From the NCBI GenBank assembly GCA_017412645.1, contig JAFPWX010000022.1:62001-126000 (forward strand): 64,000 nucleotides of DNA, read 5' to 3'. The notes below the pieces were generated by a model. That model was not told the DNA's origin. It worked only from the letters and a program-made list of their open reading frames with translations, and ran no database searches. Both the position numbers and the translations under genes were made by a program. The DNA is from Bacteroidales bacterium. GTDB taxonomy: Bacteria; Bacteroidota; Bacteroidia; Bacteroidales; UBA932. The first letter of the stretch is position 1, and the number at the start of each line of letters is the position of its first letter. Shown piece by piece: positions 17,495 to 26,267 of this stretch.

Positions 17495-19526
17495 GCTCGT
17501 CGCCGAGGGCACGTTTGTCCTCGATATGCTTCAGCACTGCGTTGGCGAATGGATTCGTGTCGAAGTCGCCGCGTACGTGCTCGAAGTCCTGCTCCTTTTC
17601 CACCTTGGTGCCGTCGGCTCCGAAACCGGTCATGGCAGCCAGGCTGAATTCCTTCTTAGCGTCTTCATAGAGCATGCGGTCAAGGCCTATCACGGCCTCT
17701 TTCCAGCGCTCTACTATGGCGATGATATCTGCGCCGGTTACCTTGTCCGGTGCGATTCCGAAGAACTCCTCGAAATGTTCGTACACCCAGGTCCATTCAT
17801 AGGTGTAGTAGTGTGCGTGCATCTCGCGGAAGGCGTCTCCAAAGGCCTCAAGGCCTATCTTTCCGGCTGAAAGGGCATCCAACAGGCTTTCCACCTCCGC
17901 CTTGGGGGCGATGAGGCCGCTGATGTCCACCCAGTTGCCAAGGCCCTTGGGCGTTTCGGGAAGAAGAGCCTCGCGAATCTGAGCGTCGGATGCTCCGGCA
18001 GGAAGGTTTTCCAGCTTTTTGATTACAGAGTTGCCGAAGAACTTGGTGCAGGCGGTTTCATAGAGCTTGATACCATTGCGAAGCGAGCTATTGCGTATCT
18101 TGGCGCTATGGTATGAATATTCGTCGGAGAGTTCGCCGGAAGAATACTGCAGATTGTGAAGTAGCTGTATGCCCTTCAGCATCTTCTGAACGGTGAAAGG
18201 ACTCAGGAGGTTATAGTTGATACTGTCGAGCTTGACCTTATCTGTACGTTTGTCTCGCTTGGGCCATTTCTGGGCGTCGCGGATTGTGCCTACGCTACGC
18301 AGATTGACACCCGGAACAAGATAGGTAGTGTTCTGTTGCTCAATCAGATACGAGAACGGAAGAGAAGTGGTGTCGGAGTGGTTCACGTGGCGTCCCATCA
18401 CCAGTGAGAACGCTCCCACGCGGGACGGCCACAGAATGTAGGAGTCCGATGCCGTCTTGGCTCCGCGCTCCAGGATGCCTTGGTGTATGGGGCCCAGTTT
18501 ATACATATGGTTGCTCTGGTTGGAGCCGCTGCCGGCGTTCATGAACGAGAACAGGCCGGCTATGAGCAGGGTGCTCTTGTGGTGGGTTACCGTGAACGGA
18601 CCGGCGAAGATTGCGCAGGCCTCTCCGTTCTCTCCCTGGCAGTTACTGAAGAAGAGCGAGTCGGAGGCGGTGTAACCGTGTCCGAGGATACAGCTCTGCC
18701 CTACGAAGCAACGGGAAATGGTAGTATTGTCTTCCACCATGCTGCCGCTGCAGATGATGAAGTCGTCGGCTATTACCCCATGGCTGATGCATACAGGAGC
18801 GTCGACATTGCTAACTATGGTGCCGTTGCGAAGCCTGTTTACGCCGCTGAGCACGGCATAGTCGCCGATGCGTACGCCGTGGATATAGCGCACGTTGCGT
18901 ATATGCACATGGCTGCCTATGCGGCCTACGGCTGAAGAATGGGTCTTCACGTATTCGTCGCACAGGGCCTCCAGACGCTCGATAACGGCCGGGAGGTGCC
19001 TGTACATGGCCATGATATAGGCCACCTGGGCGCTCATGCCTTCGTATATGGATACTTCGCGGCCACCGGTTTCGTTCAGGACGGAGACTTTTACCCCGTT
19101 GCCGAAGCTGCTGAGGCCATCGGTGAAGATGAGGTCGGCGTTCTCGATATAAGTGCCCTCGCCTATCTCATAATTGGCTATGTAATTGGAGATGTTCTCT
19201 ATGAGGCAGTTGTCCCCTACGGTAACGTTGTGAAGGGTGGCGTTGCGGATTCCGGAAGGCTTTACGAGGCCACCCGGAAGGGTGAAGTCGGAGTCGAAGT
19301 TGCCAAAACGGACCGTTCCGGAGAAACGGACGCCGCTGCAATTGTTCAGATTGGGTTTTGCTGCACTCGTGAAAACATTTTCCCAGGAATCGGCGGTGCA
19401 GCCCTGCGCCATAAGAGTACGGATTTCATCTTCCGTGAGATTCCTTAATTTCGGTTCTTCCACGCAGGGGCGCTTCGTCCCGCGTGAGGACGCCTCGGCG
19501 GACGCCCCTTTGCGAACATTTGCCAT
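17472..19526 (-). CDS. DUF4954 protein (left-handed beta-helix, hexapeptide repeats)
   Basis: 684 residues from the ATG at 19526. Residues about 75-330 hold many imperfect hexapeptide repeats (for example IGDYAVLSG, ISHGVIADD, ISRCFVGQS), as in sugar-nucleotide acyl/nucleotidyl transferases, and the whole matches the Bacteroidota family DUF4954. The enzymatic activity is unknown. The first 25 residues (Arg, Ser, Lys, Pro-rich) are unlike the rest and contain a strong inverted repeat. A GTG at 19461-19463 could be the true start, giving MEEPKLRNLTEDEI and a structured leader. Confidence 0.85.
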   Translation of the reverse strand: MANVRKGASAEASSRGTKRPCVEEPKLRNLTEDEIRTLMAQGCTADSWENVFTSAAKPNLNNCSGVRFSGTVRFGNFDSDFTLPGGLVKPSGIRNATLHNVTVGDNCLIENISNYIANYEIGEGTYIENADLIFTDGLSSFGNGVKVSVLNETGGREVSIYEGMSAQVAYIMAMYRHLPAVIERLEALCDEYVKTHSSAVGRIGSHVHIRNVRYIHGVRIGDYAVLSGVNRLRNGTIVSNVDAPVCISHGVIADDFIICSGSMVEDNTTISRCFVGQSCILGHGYTASDSLFFSNCQGENGEACAIFAGPFTVTHHKSTLLIAGLFSFMNAGSGSNQSNHMYKLGPIHQGILERGAKTASDSYILWPSRVGAFSLVMGRHVNHSDTTSLPFSYLIEQQNTTYLVPGVNLRSVGTIRDAQKWPKRDKRTDKVKLDSINYNLLSPFTVQKMLKGIQLLHNLQYSSGELSDEYSYHSAKIRNSSLRNGIKLYETACTKFFGNSVIKKLENLPAGASDAQIREALLPETPKGLGNWVDISGLIAPKAEVESLLDALSAGKIGLEAFGDAFREMHAHYYTYEWTWVYEHFEEFFGIAPDKVTGADIIAIVERWKEAVIGLDRMLYEDAKKEFSLAAMTGFGADGTKVEKEQDFEHVRGDFDTNPFANAVLKHIEDKRALGDELISRLKS
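19463..19514 (-). promoter_or_regulatory. Nested hairpin at the start of the DUF4954 gene
   Basis: GGGGCG at 19467-19472 pairs with CGCCCC at 19503-19508, CGC with GCG outside it, and CGTCC at 19476-19480 with GGACG at 19488-19492 nested inside. It lies within the first codons if the ATG is used, or immediately before the alternative GTG start. Confidence 0.4.
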
Positions 19527-19590
19527 TGTCTTACAATCGGTCCGCTTGCCCTGCCCTCTCGGCGGAAGACATCGGGTGCGAAACCGGCTG

Positions 19591-19598
19591 CAAAGTTA
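19591..19598 (-). promoter_or_regulatory. -7 box of the DUF4954 gene
   Basis: Minus-strand TAACTTTG followed by C matches TAnnTTTG. The predicted leader is about 60 nt to the ATG or about 120 nt to the alternative GTG. Confidence 0.6.
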
Positions 19599-19634
19599 GC
19601 AAAGTTTCCAAATAATCGTTAACTTGCACTCATT

Positions 19635-20768
19635 ATGAAAAAAGTACTTGCCTGGATTATCGGCATAATCGCCGCACTTTGTATCGCCGTCTTCTGCATA
19701 TGGGGCGGAGAGATTCGTACCGTGAATACAGTTTCCAAGGTCGGGGACAATCCCTACCTCTATCAGATGGAGTATAAGGCCGGCTACGATCTCGACGATC
19801 TGGTATCGAAGAGCATCGACAGTAACGCCAAACTGCTCGACTATGTGATAGGACGCATTGGAAAGGGCCTTCCCATCAAGATGAAGAGTGCCCAGGTAGC
19901 CGATGAGAACGGCGAACTGGCCACATTCAACTGCACCAGCTTCCAGGCCGCGAAGGCCGACGGCAGCGGTTTCTGGTATGGCCGCAACTACGACTACTTC
20001 AAGAATCCCACTATGGTAACGGTCTCCCACCCCAAGAAGGGCTATGCCTCGATTGCCGTGAGCGACATGTCCCATTTCGGATATTCCCTCGAGAAACTGC
20101 CGGATTCATTCATGGCGAAACTCAGCTGCCTCGCGTCAGTATATGCCCCCGTGGACGGCATGAACGAAAAGGGCCTTTGCACCTCCATCATGGCCCTGCC
20201 CAAGCAGGCCGCTCAGCAGGATACCGACAAGCCGGACGTGGGAACCACGGTTATCATGCGTCTCTGGTTGGACAAATGCGCTACCGTTCAGGAAGCGCTG
20301 GACCTGCTGGAAACGGTGGATGTCAGGCACGACGCCACCGTCGGCTCGGGTTATCATTATATGGTTGCCGATGCTTCCGGCGACTGCGCCGTGGTGGAAT
20401 TCGACAAGGAAGACGGCTGGAAGACGATGATAGTCCGCAAGGCGGAAGGCGAAAACGCTATGCTGGTAACCAACCATCTCCTCTCGGAGAAGTATTACAG
20501 CCCCGTTCCCGACGAAGCCGTGGGCAATCCGCACAGCAAGAGCTGGTGGCGCTACGAAACCGCCTCCGCCTATCTGGCAGAGCATAATGGCATCCTCTCC
20601 CTTGAGGAAGCTCAGGAATGCCTTGCCCAAGTCCACTGGAAGGATCTTGTCTGGGACAACGGCACTGTGGAGGATACCCAGTACAGCAATGTTTACGATC
20701 AGTCTGCCGGAACCCTTGCCCTCCGTAACTGGAACGATTACGAGACCACCGTTCAGTTTAGCCTGTAG
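19635..20768 (+). CDS. Membrane-anchored Ntn amidase, choloylglycine hydrolase-like
   Basis: 377 residues. An N-terminal membrane segment (about residues 5-24) is followed by a linker of about 75 residues and then NCTSFQA, with Cys100 as the candidate N-terminal nucleophile, and GFWYGRNYDY, typical of the linear amide C-N hydrolase (penicillin V acylase / bile-salt hydrolase / acid-ceramidase-like) superfamily. The nucleophile would have to be freed by cleavage before Cys100. The substrate is not predictable from sequence. It is followed 8 nt later by dtd. Confidence 0.82.
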   Translation: MKKVLAWIIGIIAALCIAVFCIWGGEIRTVNTVSKVGDNPYLYQMEYKAGYDLDDLVSKSIDSNAKLLDYVIGRIGKGLPIKMKSAQVADENGELATFNCTSFQAAKADGSGFWYGRNYDYFKNPTMVTVSHPKKGYASIAVSDMSHFGYSLEKLPDSFMAKLSCLASVYAPVDGMNEKGLCTSIMALPKQAAQQDTDKPDVGTTVIMRLWLDKCATVQEALDLLETVDVRHDATVGSGYHYMVADASGDCAVVEFDKEDGWKTMIVRKAEGENAMLVTNHLLSEKYYSPVPDEAVGNPHSKSWWRYETASAYLAEHNGILSLEEAQECLAQVHWKDLVWDNGTVEDTQYSNVYDQSAGTLALRNWNDYETTVQFSL

Positions 20769-20776
20769 TTCTTGCA

Positions 20777-21226
20777 ATGAGAGTAGTAATTCAAAGGGTT
20801 TCCTCCGCATCCGTTACGATTGACGGCGTCGTGAAGTCTTCGATCGGCCCCGGCCTGCTGGTCCTGCTTGGAGTGGGCCACGAGGATACTGCCGACGATA
20901 TCGACTATCTGGTAAAGAAGACAGCGGCACTCCGTATCTTCGCCGGCGAGGCGGGGGTGATGAACCGCAGCGTGCTTGATGTCGGCGGCGACGTGATAGT
21001 GGTTAGTCAGTTCACGCTCATGGCCTCCACACACAAAGGAAACAGGCCATCTTACATTCACGCTGCCGGCCACGAATTGGCAGTTCCGCTCTATGAAGAG
21101 TTCTGCCGGCGTATGTCGGCTGCAATTGGCAAGCCGGTCGGAACCGGGGAATTCGGGGCCGACATGAAGGTAGCCCTCGTGAACGACGGCCCCGTTACTA
21201 TTTGCATTGATTCAAAGGATCGATAG
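20777..21226 (+). CDS. dtd: D-aminoacyl-tRNA deacylase
   Basis: 149 residues, full length for the family. MRVVIQRVSSASV, SQFTLMA and NDGPVT are the conserved active-site motifs. It removes D-amino acids (and glycine from mischarged tRNA-Ala) from tRNA in the cytoplasm. Its last 29 nt overlap the convergent trmO. Confidence 0.95.
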   Translation: MRVVIQRVSSASVTIDGVVKSSIGPGLLVLLGVGHEDTADDIDYLVKKTAALRIFAGEAGVMNRSVLDVGGDVIVVSQFTLMASTHKGNRPSYIHAAGHELAVPLYEEFCRRMSAAIGKPVGTGEFGADMKVALVNDGPVTICIDSKDR

Positions 21227-21884
21227 AGATAACGGTCAGCACGTTATCAGCTACCTTGAACCTCACGTTATGGCCTGCGAACAGCAGGCCATATTCGCGC
21301 TGCGGGTCGTCCTGATACTGAGGACGCGGATCCTGCGACAGAATCTCAGCTAAGGCTTCGAGTTCGGAAGGAGTCAACTGATCCCCGCATACCATTTCCC
21401 GGAAATCGACTTTAAGCGGCTTCCAGGCGTTGCTGTCGGTGAATCCTCCGCGGGCGTCGGGATGGCTGTCCGCATACGGTACGTAGGGTTTGATATCATA
21501 GATGGGCGTGCCGTCGGCGAGGTCGGCTCCGAGAACCCTTATGACTCCCCTGCCGGCATCGATTCCGTCTATCCTCACACTGGAAAGTCCGAGTCTGTTC
21601 GGACGGAATGGTGAGCGGCTGGCGAACACCCCGACGCGGGTATTGCCTCCCAGTCTTGGAGGACGCACGGTGAGCTGAGACTCATCCATCTTTTCATTGA
21701 GGGAAAACTCCCAGACGAGCCAGATATAGTCGAAGCCTTCGAGTCCGCGAAGGGCCTCTTCCCTATTGAAAGGCGGCAGCAGTTCCACTTCACCCTTCAG
21801 GGACTCCGCGAGTCCGCTCTGGCGCGGTACTCCGAATTTCCCCGATACGGGAGAATGGAAAACTGCTACCGGCTCAATATTCAT
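21198..21884 (-). CDS. trmO: tRNA t6A37 N6-methyltransferase TrmO (TsaA/YaeB family)
   Basis: 228 residues. The single-sheet TrmO fold is recognised by the N-terminal IEPVAVFHSP, GFDYIWLVW, RVGVFASRSPFRPNRLGLS and YDIKPYVPYAD motifs. The family methylates threonylcarbamoyl-adenosine 37 of tRNA using S-adenosylmethionine. It starts 3 nt after lpdA and is the last gene of the glycine-cleavage operon, which links one-carbon supply and a SAM-dependent enzyme by position only. Confidence 0.92.
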   Translation of the reverse strand: MNIEPVAVFHSPVSGKFGVPRQSGLAESLKGEVELLPPFNREEALRGLEGFDYIWLVWEFSLNEKMDESQLTVRPPRLGGNTRVGVFASRSPFRPNRLGLSSVRIDGIDAGRGVIRVLGADLADGTPIYDIKPYVPYADSHPDARGGFTDSNAWKPLKVDFREMVCGDQLTPSELEALAEILSQDPRPQYQDDPQREYGLLFAGHNVRFKVADNVLTVISIDPLNQCK

Positions 21885-21887
21885 GAG

Positions 21888-23189
21888 CTACGAGCGAAGC
21901 GCGGTTTGAAGCACCTCCGAAAGGGTGGGATGCGCGTGGATGATGTCCCGCGCCTGGGCGAGCGTTGCGTCGAAGTTCATCAGCGCGGCAGCCTCATGGA
22001 TGATGTCCGATGCATGGGCGCCCATGATGTGGACACCCAGGATACGGCCTTCTTCGCCCTCCGTAAGCACCTTTGCATAGCCTTCAGTGGCGCCCATTGA
22101 CACTGCCTTGCCGTTGCCTCCGTACATGGCCTTGTGGGCCTTGAATTCAATCCCACGCGCCTTGCAGTCTTCTTCTGTGAGGCCCACGGTGGCTACTTCA
22201 GGAACGGTGAACACTGCTGCCGGGCAGATGTCGAAACGTATGCCGTCTGATTCGCCCAGTATGTCTGCCAGAGCCCTGCGTCCCTGGAAGGAGGCGTAAT
22301 GGGCCAGCATGAGGGCTCCGGTAACGTCGCCTATGGCATAGATGCCCGGAACGTTGGTGCGCATATGCTCGTCCACCTCTATGCCGCGACGCCCGCATGC
22401 AACTCCCGCGGCTTCGAGCTTCAGGCCCTCAGTATTAGCCCTGCGCCCTACAGCCATCAGTACTGCGTCAGCTTGAAGCGTATGTTCCTCATCCTTAAGA
22501 ATATACTTCACTTCCAGCCCCTCATCGGTTTTGCTTACAGCACATACCTGAGCGGAGGTTTCGATAGCGATGCCGCGCTTTTTGAGCGAAAGACGGAGGC
22601 GCTTGGCCAGGTCTTCATCGAAACGAGGAAGTATGCCGGGGCAGTACTCGAGTACGCTCACTTCACTTCCGAATGCGCGGTAGATGCTGGCGAATTCCAG
22701 GCCTATCACACCTCCTCCTATGACGCAGAGGCGTTTGGGGACTTCTGTGAGTTCCAGCATCTCCTTTGAACCGAGGCAGAGCTCGGCGCCCGGAATGGGC
22801 AGGGATGCGCCGACGGAACCGGTAGCGATGATGATGCGGTCGGCCGAGTACTCAGTGTCCCCTACCGTTACGGTGTTGGGAGCTGTGAAACTGGCCTTTC
22901 CGTAAACCACCTCCGCCTTGCGGAGAAGCCCAGCTATGCCTCCCTGCAACTGCTGCACCACTCCGGCCTTGACAGTCTGGAAGGATTCCATTTCTGCCGA
23001 ATCCAGAAGTCTCTCGCCGTTCAGTTCTTCGGCGAAACGGCAAAGCGTTTTGGTGGGGATGCAGCCCTCGTTAAGGCAGGTTCCTCCGAGGGGGCCTTCC
23101 GTGATAAGGGTTACTTCCAGCCCGCGTGCAAGGGCTTCAGCGGCGGTCTCGTAACCTCCGGGACCGCCACCTACAATAATGAGTTTCAT
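21888..23189 (-). CDS. lpdA: Dihydrolipoyl dehydrogenase (L protein of glycine cleavage)
   Basis: 433 residues. It has the FAD-binding GGGPGGY near the N-terminus, the redox disulphide motif GGTCLNEGCIPTK, the NAD-binding GGGVIGLEF and the C-terminal HAHPTLSEVL with the catalytic His. It reoxidises the lipoyl group of GcvH. The N-terminus overlaps the gcvPB stop by 4 nt, which supports a dedicated role in the glycine cleavage complex, though it may also serve 2-oxoacid dehydrogenases. Confidence 0.94.
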   Translation of the reverse strand: MKLIIVGGGPGGYETAAEALARGLEVTLITEGPLGGTCLNEGCIPTKTLCRFAEELNGERLLDSAEMESFQTVKAGVVQQLQGGIAGLLRKAEVVYGKASFTAPNTVTVGDTEYSADRIIIATGSVGASLPIPGAELCLGSKEMLELTEVPKRLCVIGGGVIGLEFASIYRAFGSEVSVLEYCPGILPRFDEDLAKRLRLSLKKRGIAIETSAQVCAVSKTDEGLEVKYILKDEEHTLQADAVLMAVGRRANTEGLKLEAAGVACGRRGIEVDEHMRTNVPGIYAIGDVTGALMLAHYASFQGRRALADILGESDGIRFDICPAAVFTVPEVATVGLTEEDCKARGIEFKAHKAMYGGNGKAVSMGATEGYAKVLTEGEEGRILGVHIMGAHASDIIHEAAALMNFDATLAQARDIIHAHPTLSEVLQTALRS

Positions 23190-24577
23190 GCCTTTACAAT
23201 AGGATTTCGGGCTGCCGTTGTTTCGTCCGGCCTGCGAATCGGGGTGTTATGCGGGGCACTGTGGAGCATCTCGGGATCGGCCGCGGCCTCTTCGGCGATA
23301 CGGCGCATCACCTCGATGAAGGCGTCCAGGGTTTCCTTGCTTTCCGTCTCAGTGGGCTCTACCATGAGTGCCTGATGGAAGAGAAGCGGGAAGTAAATGG
23401 TAGGTGCGTGGAAGCCGTAGTCAAGCAGGCGTTTGGCAATGTCCAGAGTGGTGGCTCCCGGCACGCCTTCGCGGGCGCCGTCGTTCACCAGGCCGTCGTA
23501 CACGAACTCATGCTTACAGACCGTGGGAATGGGGAGCTTGTATACGTCCTTGAGACTTTCCTTGATGTAGTTGGCTCCAAGGACTGCCAGAGGACCTGCC
23601 ATCTTGATGTTTTCCTTGCCGAGAGTAAGAATATATGCAAGGCCGCGCATCATCACGCCGAAATTGCCGTGGAATCCGGATGTGACGGGTATGCGCAGAT
23701 ACGGAAGCACGCTCTTCGCTACACCAACCGGCCCACTTCCGGGACCGCCGCCTCCGTGAGGAGTGCTGAAGGTCTTGTGAAGATTCAGGTGAAGGATATC
23801 GAATCCCATGTCTCCGGGACGCACCTTGCCGAGCAGGGGGTTCATGTTGGCGCCGTCGTAGTAAAGCAGGCCGCCGCATTCGTGCACCAGGGCAGCTATC
23901 TGGCGGATTTCGCGCTCAAATAATCCCAGAGTGTTGGGATTGGTCATCATTATGCCGGCGATATCCGGGCCCAGGAGGGGTTTGAGGTCCTCCACATCCA
24001 CGAGGCCGTCGGGACGGGATTTCACCACCACTATTTCGAGACCGCATACAGCTGCGCTGGCGGGATTTGTGCCGTGGGCGCTGTCGGGAACGATAACCTT
24101 GGTGCGGGCCGAATCGCCGCGTGCCATGTGGTATTCCCGCATGAGCATGAGGCCTGTAAGTTCACCGTGAGCTCCCGCGCAGGGCAGGAAGGTGAAATGC
24201 TCGAATCCGGTGATGGCGGCCAGGGCCTTGTCCAGGGTGTCGATAACTTCCTGCGCTCCCTCAACCGTCTCCGCCGGCTGAAGGGGATGAAGACCGGTGA
24301 AAAGCGGATGGGCTGCTATCTCCTCGTTTATCTTGGGATTGTACTTCATGGTGCAGGATCCCAGGGGATAGAAGCCGGTATCCACACCGAAGTTCATCTG
24401 GCTCAGATTGGTATAATGGCGGACAACGTCCACTTCGCTCACTTCCGGAAGATCCAGAGGAGCCTGGCGACGAAGCGCTGCCGGCAGCTCTATCTCTTTA
24501 CCGCAGCCCTTGGGCAGCGAATAAGCGCTGCGGCCGGGACGGCTGAGTTCGAATATGAGTTTGTCGTAGTATTTCAT
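23186..24577 (-). CDS. gcvPB: Glycine dehydrogenase (decarboxylating) subunit 2
   Basis: 463 residues from the ATG at 24575-24577 (MKYYDKLIFELS); the frame is open upstream only inside gcvPA. The PLP lysine is Lys268 in HLNLHKTFSTPHGGGGPG. With GcvPA it decarboxylates glycine and passes the aminomethyl group to lipoyl-GcvH. The split P protein is usual in Bacteroidota. It follows gcvPA after 1 nt. Confidence 0.95.
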   Translation of the reverse strand: MKYYDKLIFELSRPGRSAYSLPKGCGKEIELPAALRRQAPLDLPEVSEVDVVRHYTNLSQMNFGVDTGFYPLGSCTMKYNPKINEEIAAHPLFTGLHPLQPAETVEGAQEVIDTLDKALAAITGFEHFTFLPCAGAHGELTGLMLMREYHMARGDSARTKVIVPDSAHGTNPASAAVCGLEIVVVKSRPDGLVDVEDLKPLLGPDIAGIMMTNPNTLGLFEREIRQIAALVHECGGLLYYDGANMNPLLGKVRPGDMGFDILHLNLHKTFSTPHGGGGPGSGPVGVAKSVLPYLRIPVTSGFHGNFGVMMRGLAYILTLGKENIKMAGPLAVLGANYIKESLKDVYKLPIPTVCKHEFVYDGLVNDGAREGVPGATTLDIAKRLLDYGFHAPTIYFPLLFHQALMVEPTETESKETLDAFIEVMRRIAEEAAADPEMLHSAPHNTPIRRPDETTAARNPIVKA

Positions 24578-24578
24578 A

Positions 24579-25877
24579 TTACAGGCCCTCCACGATTTTA
24601 ACGAGGCTGTCGAGTTCCTCTTTGTTGTGCTTCTCGGTGACGCAGAAAGCGAGTTCGCCGTTTTCCAGCTGCAGGCCTGCAAAGAAGCCGCCCGCAAGGA
24701 AAGCCTTCTGCAGCTTTTCAACATCGCAGAGAGGCTTGAGGGTGAATTCGTTAAGGAAGAGTTTGTCTTCGTGTATGTCTTTGAACTTGCCCGTGGCGAT
24801 GAGGGCATCATGCAGGTAGTGCGCCCCGGCTGAAGAGAGTTCGTTCACCTTGCGCATGCCTTCAGGACCCATCAGCGACAGGTAGACGGTGCACCAGAGG
24901 GCCATCAGGCTCTCGTTGGAGCAAATGTTAGAGGTGGCCTTTTCGCGGCGGATATGCTGTTCACGTGCCTGGAGAGTGAGTACGAAACAGCGCTTGCCGT
25001 CTGCATCGGTGGTCTGACCTACAATTCGGCCGGGGAGCTTGCGCATGAGTTCGGTCCTGCAGGCAAGGAAGCCCACGTACGGGCCGCCGTAGTTCAGCGG
25101 AATGCCAAGGCTCTGACCGTCACCCACGGCTATGTCGGCTCCCCATTCGGCCGGGCTCTTGAGCACGGCAAGGGTGGACGGGTCGCAGTACACTGCCATC
25201 AGGGCACCTGCTTCGTGTATTTTCTCGGCGTAGCCGGTGAGGTCGTTGATTCGCCCTAATTTGCCGATTTCGGGCACCAGCACGCCGGCAACATCGTCTC
25301 CGAGTTCGGCCAGCACGTCCTTTGTCACGACCAGCTGAGCGTCGGTATATTTCATGTAGGTGGCAATCACCTTCTGGACGCAGGGAAGCAGGCCGGCGGA
25401 AACCACCACCTTGTTCCGCTTGCGTGAGCTTGCAAGCATCATTCTGAGAGCCTCAGCCGCAGCGGTTGGGCCGTCGTACATGCTGGCGTTGCTCACGTCC
25501 ATGCCGGTAAGACGGCATATCATGCTCTGCCACTCGAAGATGTAGCGGAGCGTACCCTGGGAGATCTCACTCTGATACGGGGTGTAAGAGGTGAGGAACT
25601 CCGAACGCGAGGTGATATAAGGTATGACAGCAGGAACGTAGTGGTCGTAGGCACCCTGACCTACCAGGACCTTTAACTGTACGTTCTTGCGGCCGAGTTG
25701 TTCAAAGAAATCACGCACTTCCTGTTCGCTCATGGCTGAAGGAAGGTCGTACTCCCCTTTGTATTGGAAATCATCCGGTACGTCAGAATAGAGGTCGTCC
25801 AGCGAGGCGACCCCTATACGATCGAGCATCGCCCGGATATCCTCCTCAGTATGGGGAAAATAGGCGAATGTTCCCAT
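24579..25877 (-). CDS. gcvPA: Glycine dehydrogenase (decarboxylating) subunit 1
   Basis: 432 residues, normal for the subunit. MGTFAYFPHTEEDIRAML is the typical N-terminus, and NASMYDGPTAAAEA, NYGGPYVGFLACR and ATSNICSNE are conserved segments of the P-protein fold. It forms the heterotetramer with GcvPB. It starts 8 nt after gcvH. Confidence 0.95.
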   Translation of the reverse strand: MGTFAYFPHTEEDIRAMLDRIGVASLDDLYSDVPDDFQYKGEYDLPSAMSEQEVRDFFEQLGRKNVQLKVLVGQGAYDHYVPAVIPYITSRSEFLTSYTPYQSEISQGTLRYIFEWQSMICRLTGMDVSNASMYDGPTAAAEALRMMLASSRKRNKVVVSAGLLPCVQKVIATYMKYTDAQLVVTKDVLAELGDDVAGVLVPEIGKLGRINDLTGYAEKIHEAGALMAVYCDPSTLAVLKSPAEWGADIAVGDGQSLGIPLNYGGPYVGFLACRTELMRKLPGRIVGQTTDADGKRCFVLTLQAREQHIRREKATSNICSNESLMALWCTVYLSLMGPEGMRKVNELSSAGAHYLHDALIATGKFKDIHEDKLFLNEFTLKPLCDVEKLQKAFLAGGFFAGLQLENGELAFCVTEKHNKEELDSLVKIVEGL

Positions 25878-25885
25878 ATTTCAGA

Positions 25886-26263
25886 TTATTTTGCTATTTC
25901 AGCGTAGGCTGCTGCATTCAGAAGAGTGTCCAGCTCAGCCTTGTCGGACATTTCAATCTTGATTATCCAGTTTGCGTAAGGATCGGCATTGATAAGTTCG
26001 GGGGCGTCTTCCAGGGCGGCGTTAACGGCAACTACCTTGCCGCTCACTGGGCTGTACAGTTCGCTGGATGCCTTCACGCTCTCGAGGGCGCCGAAATCTT
26101 CCTCCTTGGAGAATTCGTCTCCCTCTTCGGGAAGATCCACATATGTGATGTCGCCCATTTCGGCCTGTGCGAAGTCGGATACTCCAATAACGGCAACGTC
26201 GCCGTCGACCTTAACCCATTCGTGGGACTCGCTGTAGAGAAGTCCTTCGATAATCTTGCTCAT
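25886..26263 (-). CDS. gcvH: Glycine cleavage system H protein
   Basis: 125 residues. The lipoylated lysine is Lys64 in ESVKASSELYSP. The H protein shuttles the aminomethyl group between P, T and L proteins. It sits 4 nt after gcvT and 8 nt before gcvPA. Confidence 0.96.
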   Translation of the reverse strand: MSKIIEGLLYSESHEWVKVDGDVAVIGVSDFAQAEMGDITYVDLPEEGDEFSKEEDFGALESVKASSELYSPVSGKVVAVNAALEDAPELINADPYANWIIKIEMSDKAELDTLLNAAAYAEIAK

Positions 26264-26267
26264 AGTG

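Noticed and set aside
24578-24811. A 78-residue N-terminal extension of gcvPB
   Set aside because: It lies inside gcvPA in another frame; the ATG at 24577 gives the family-typical N-terminus.
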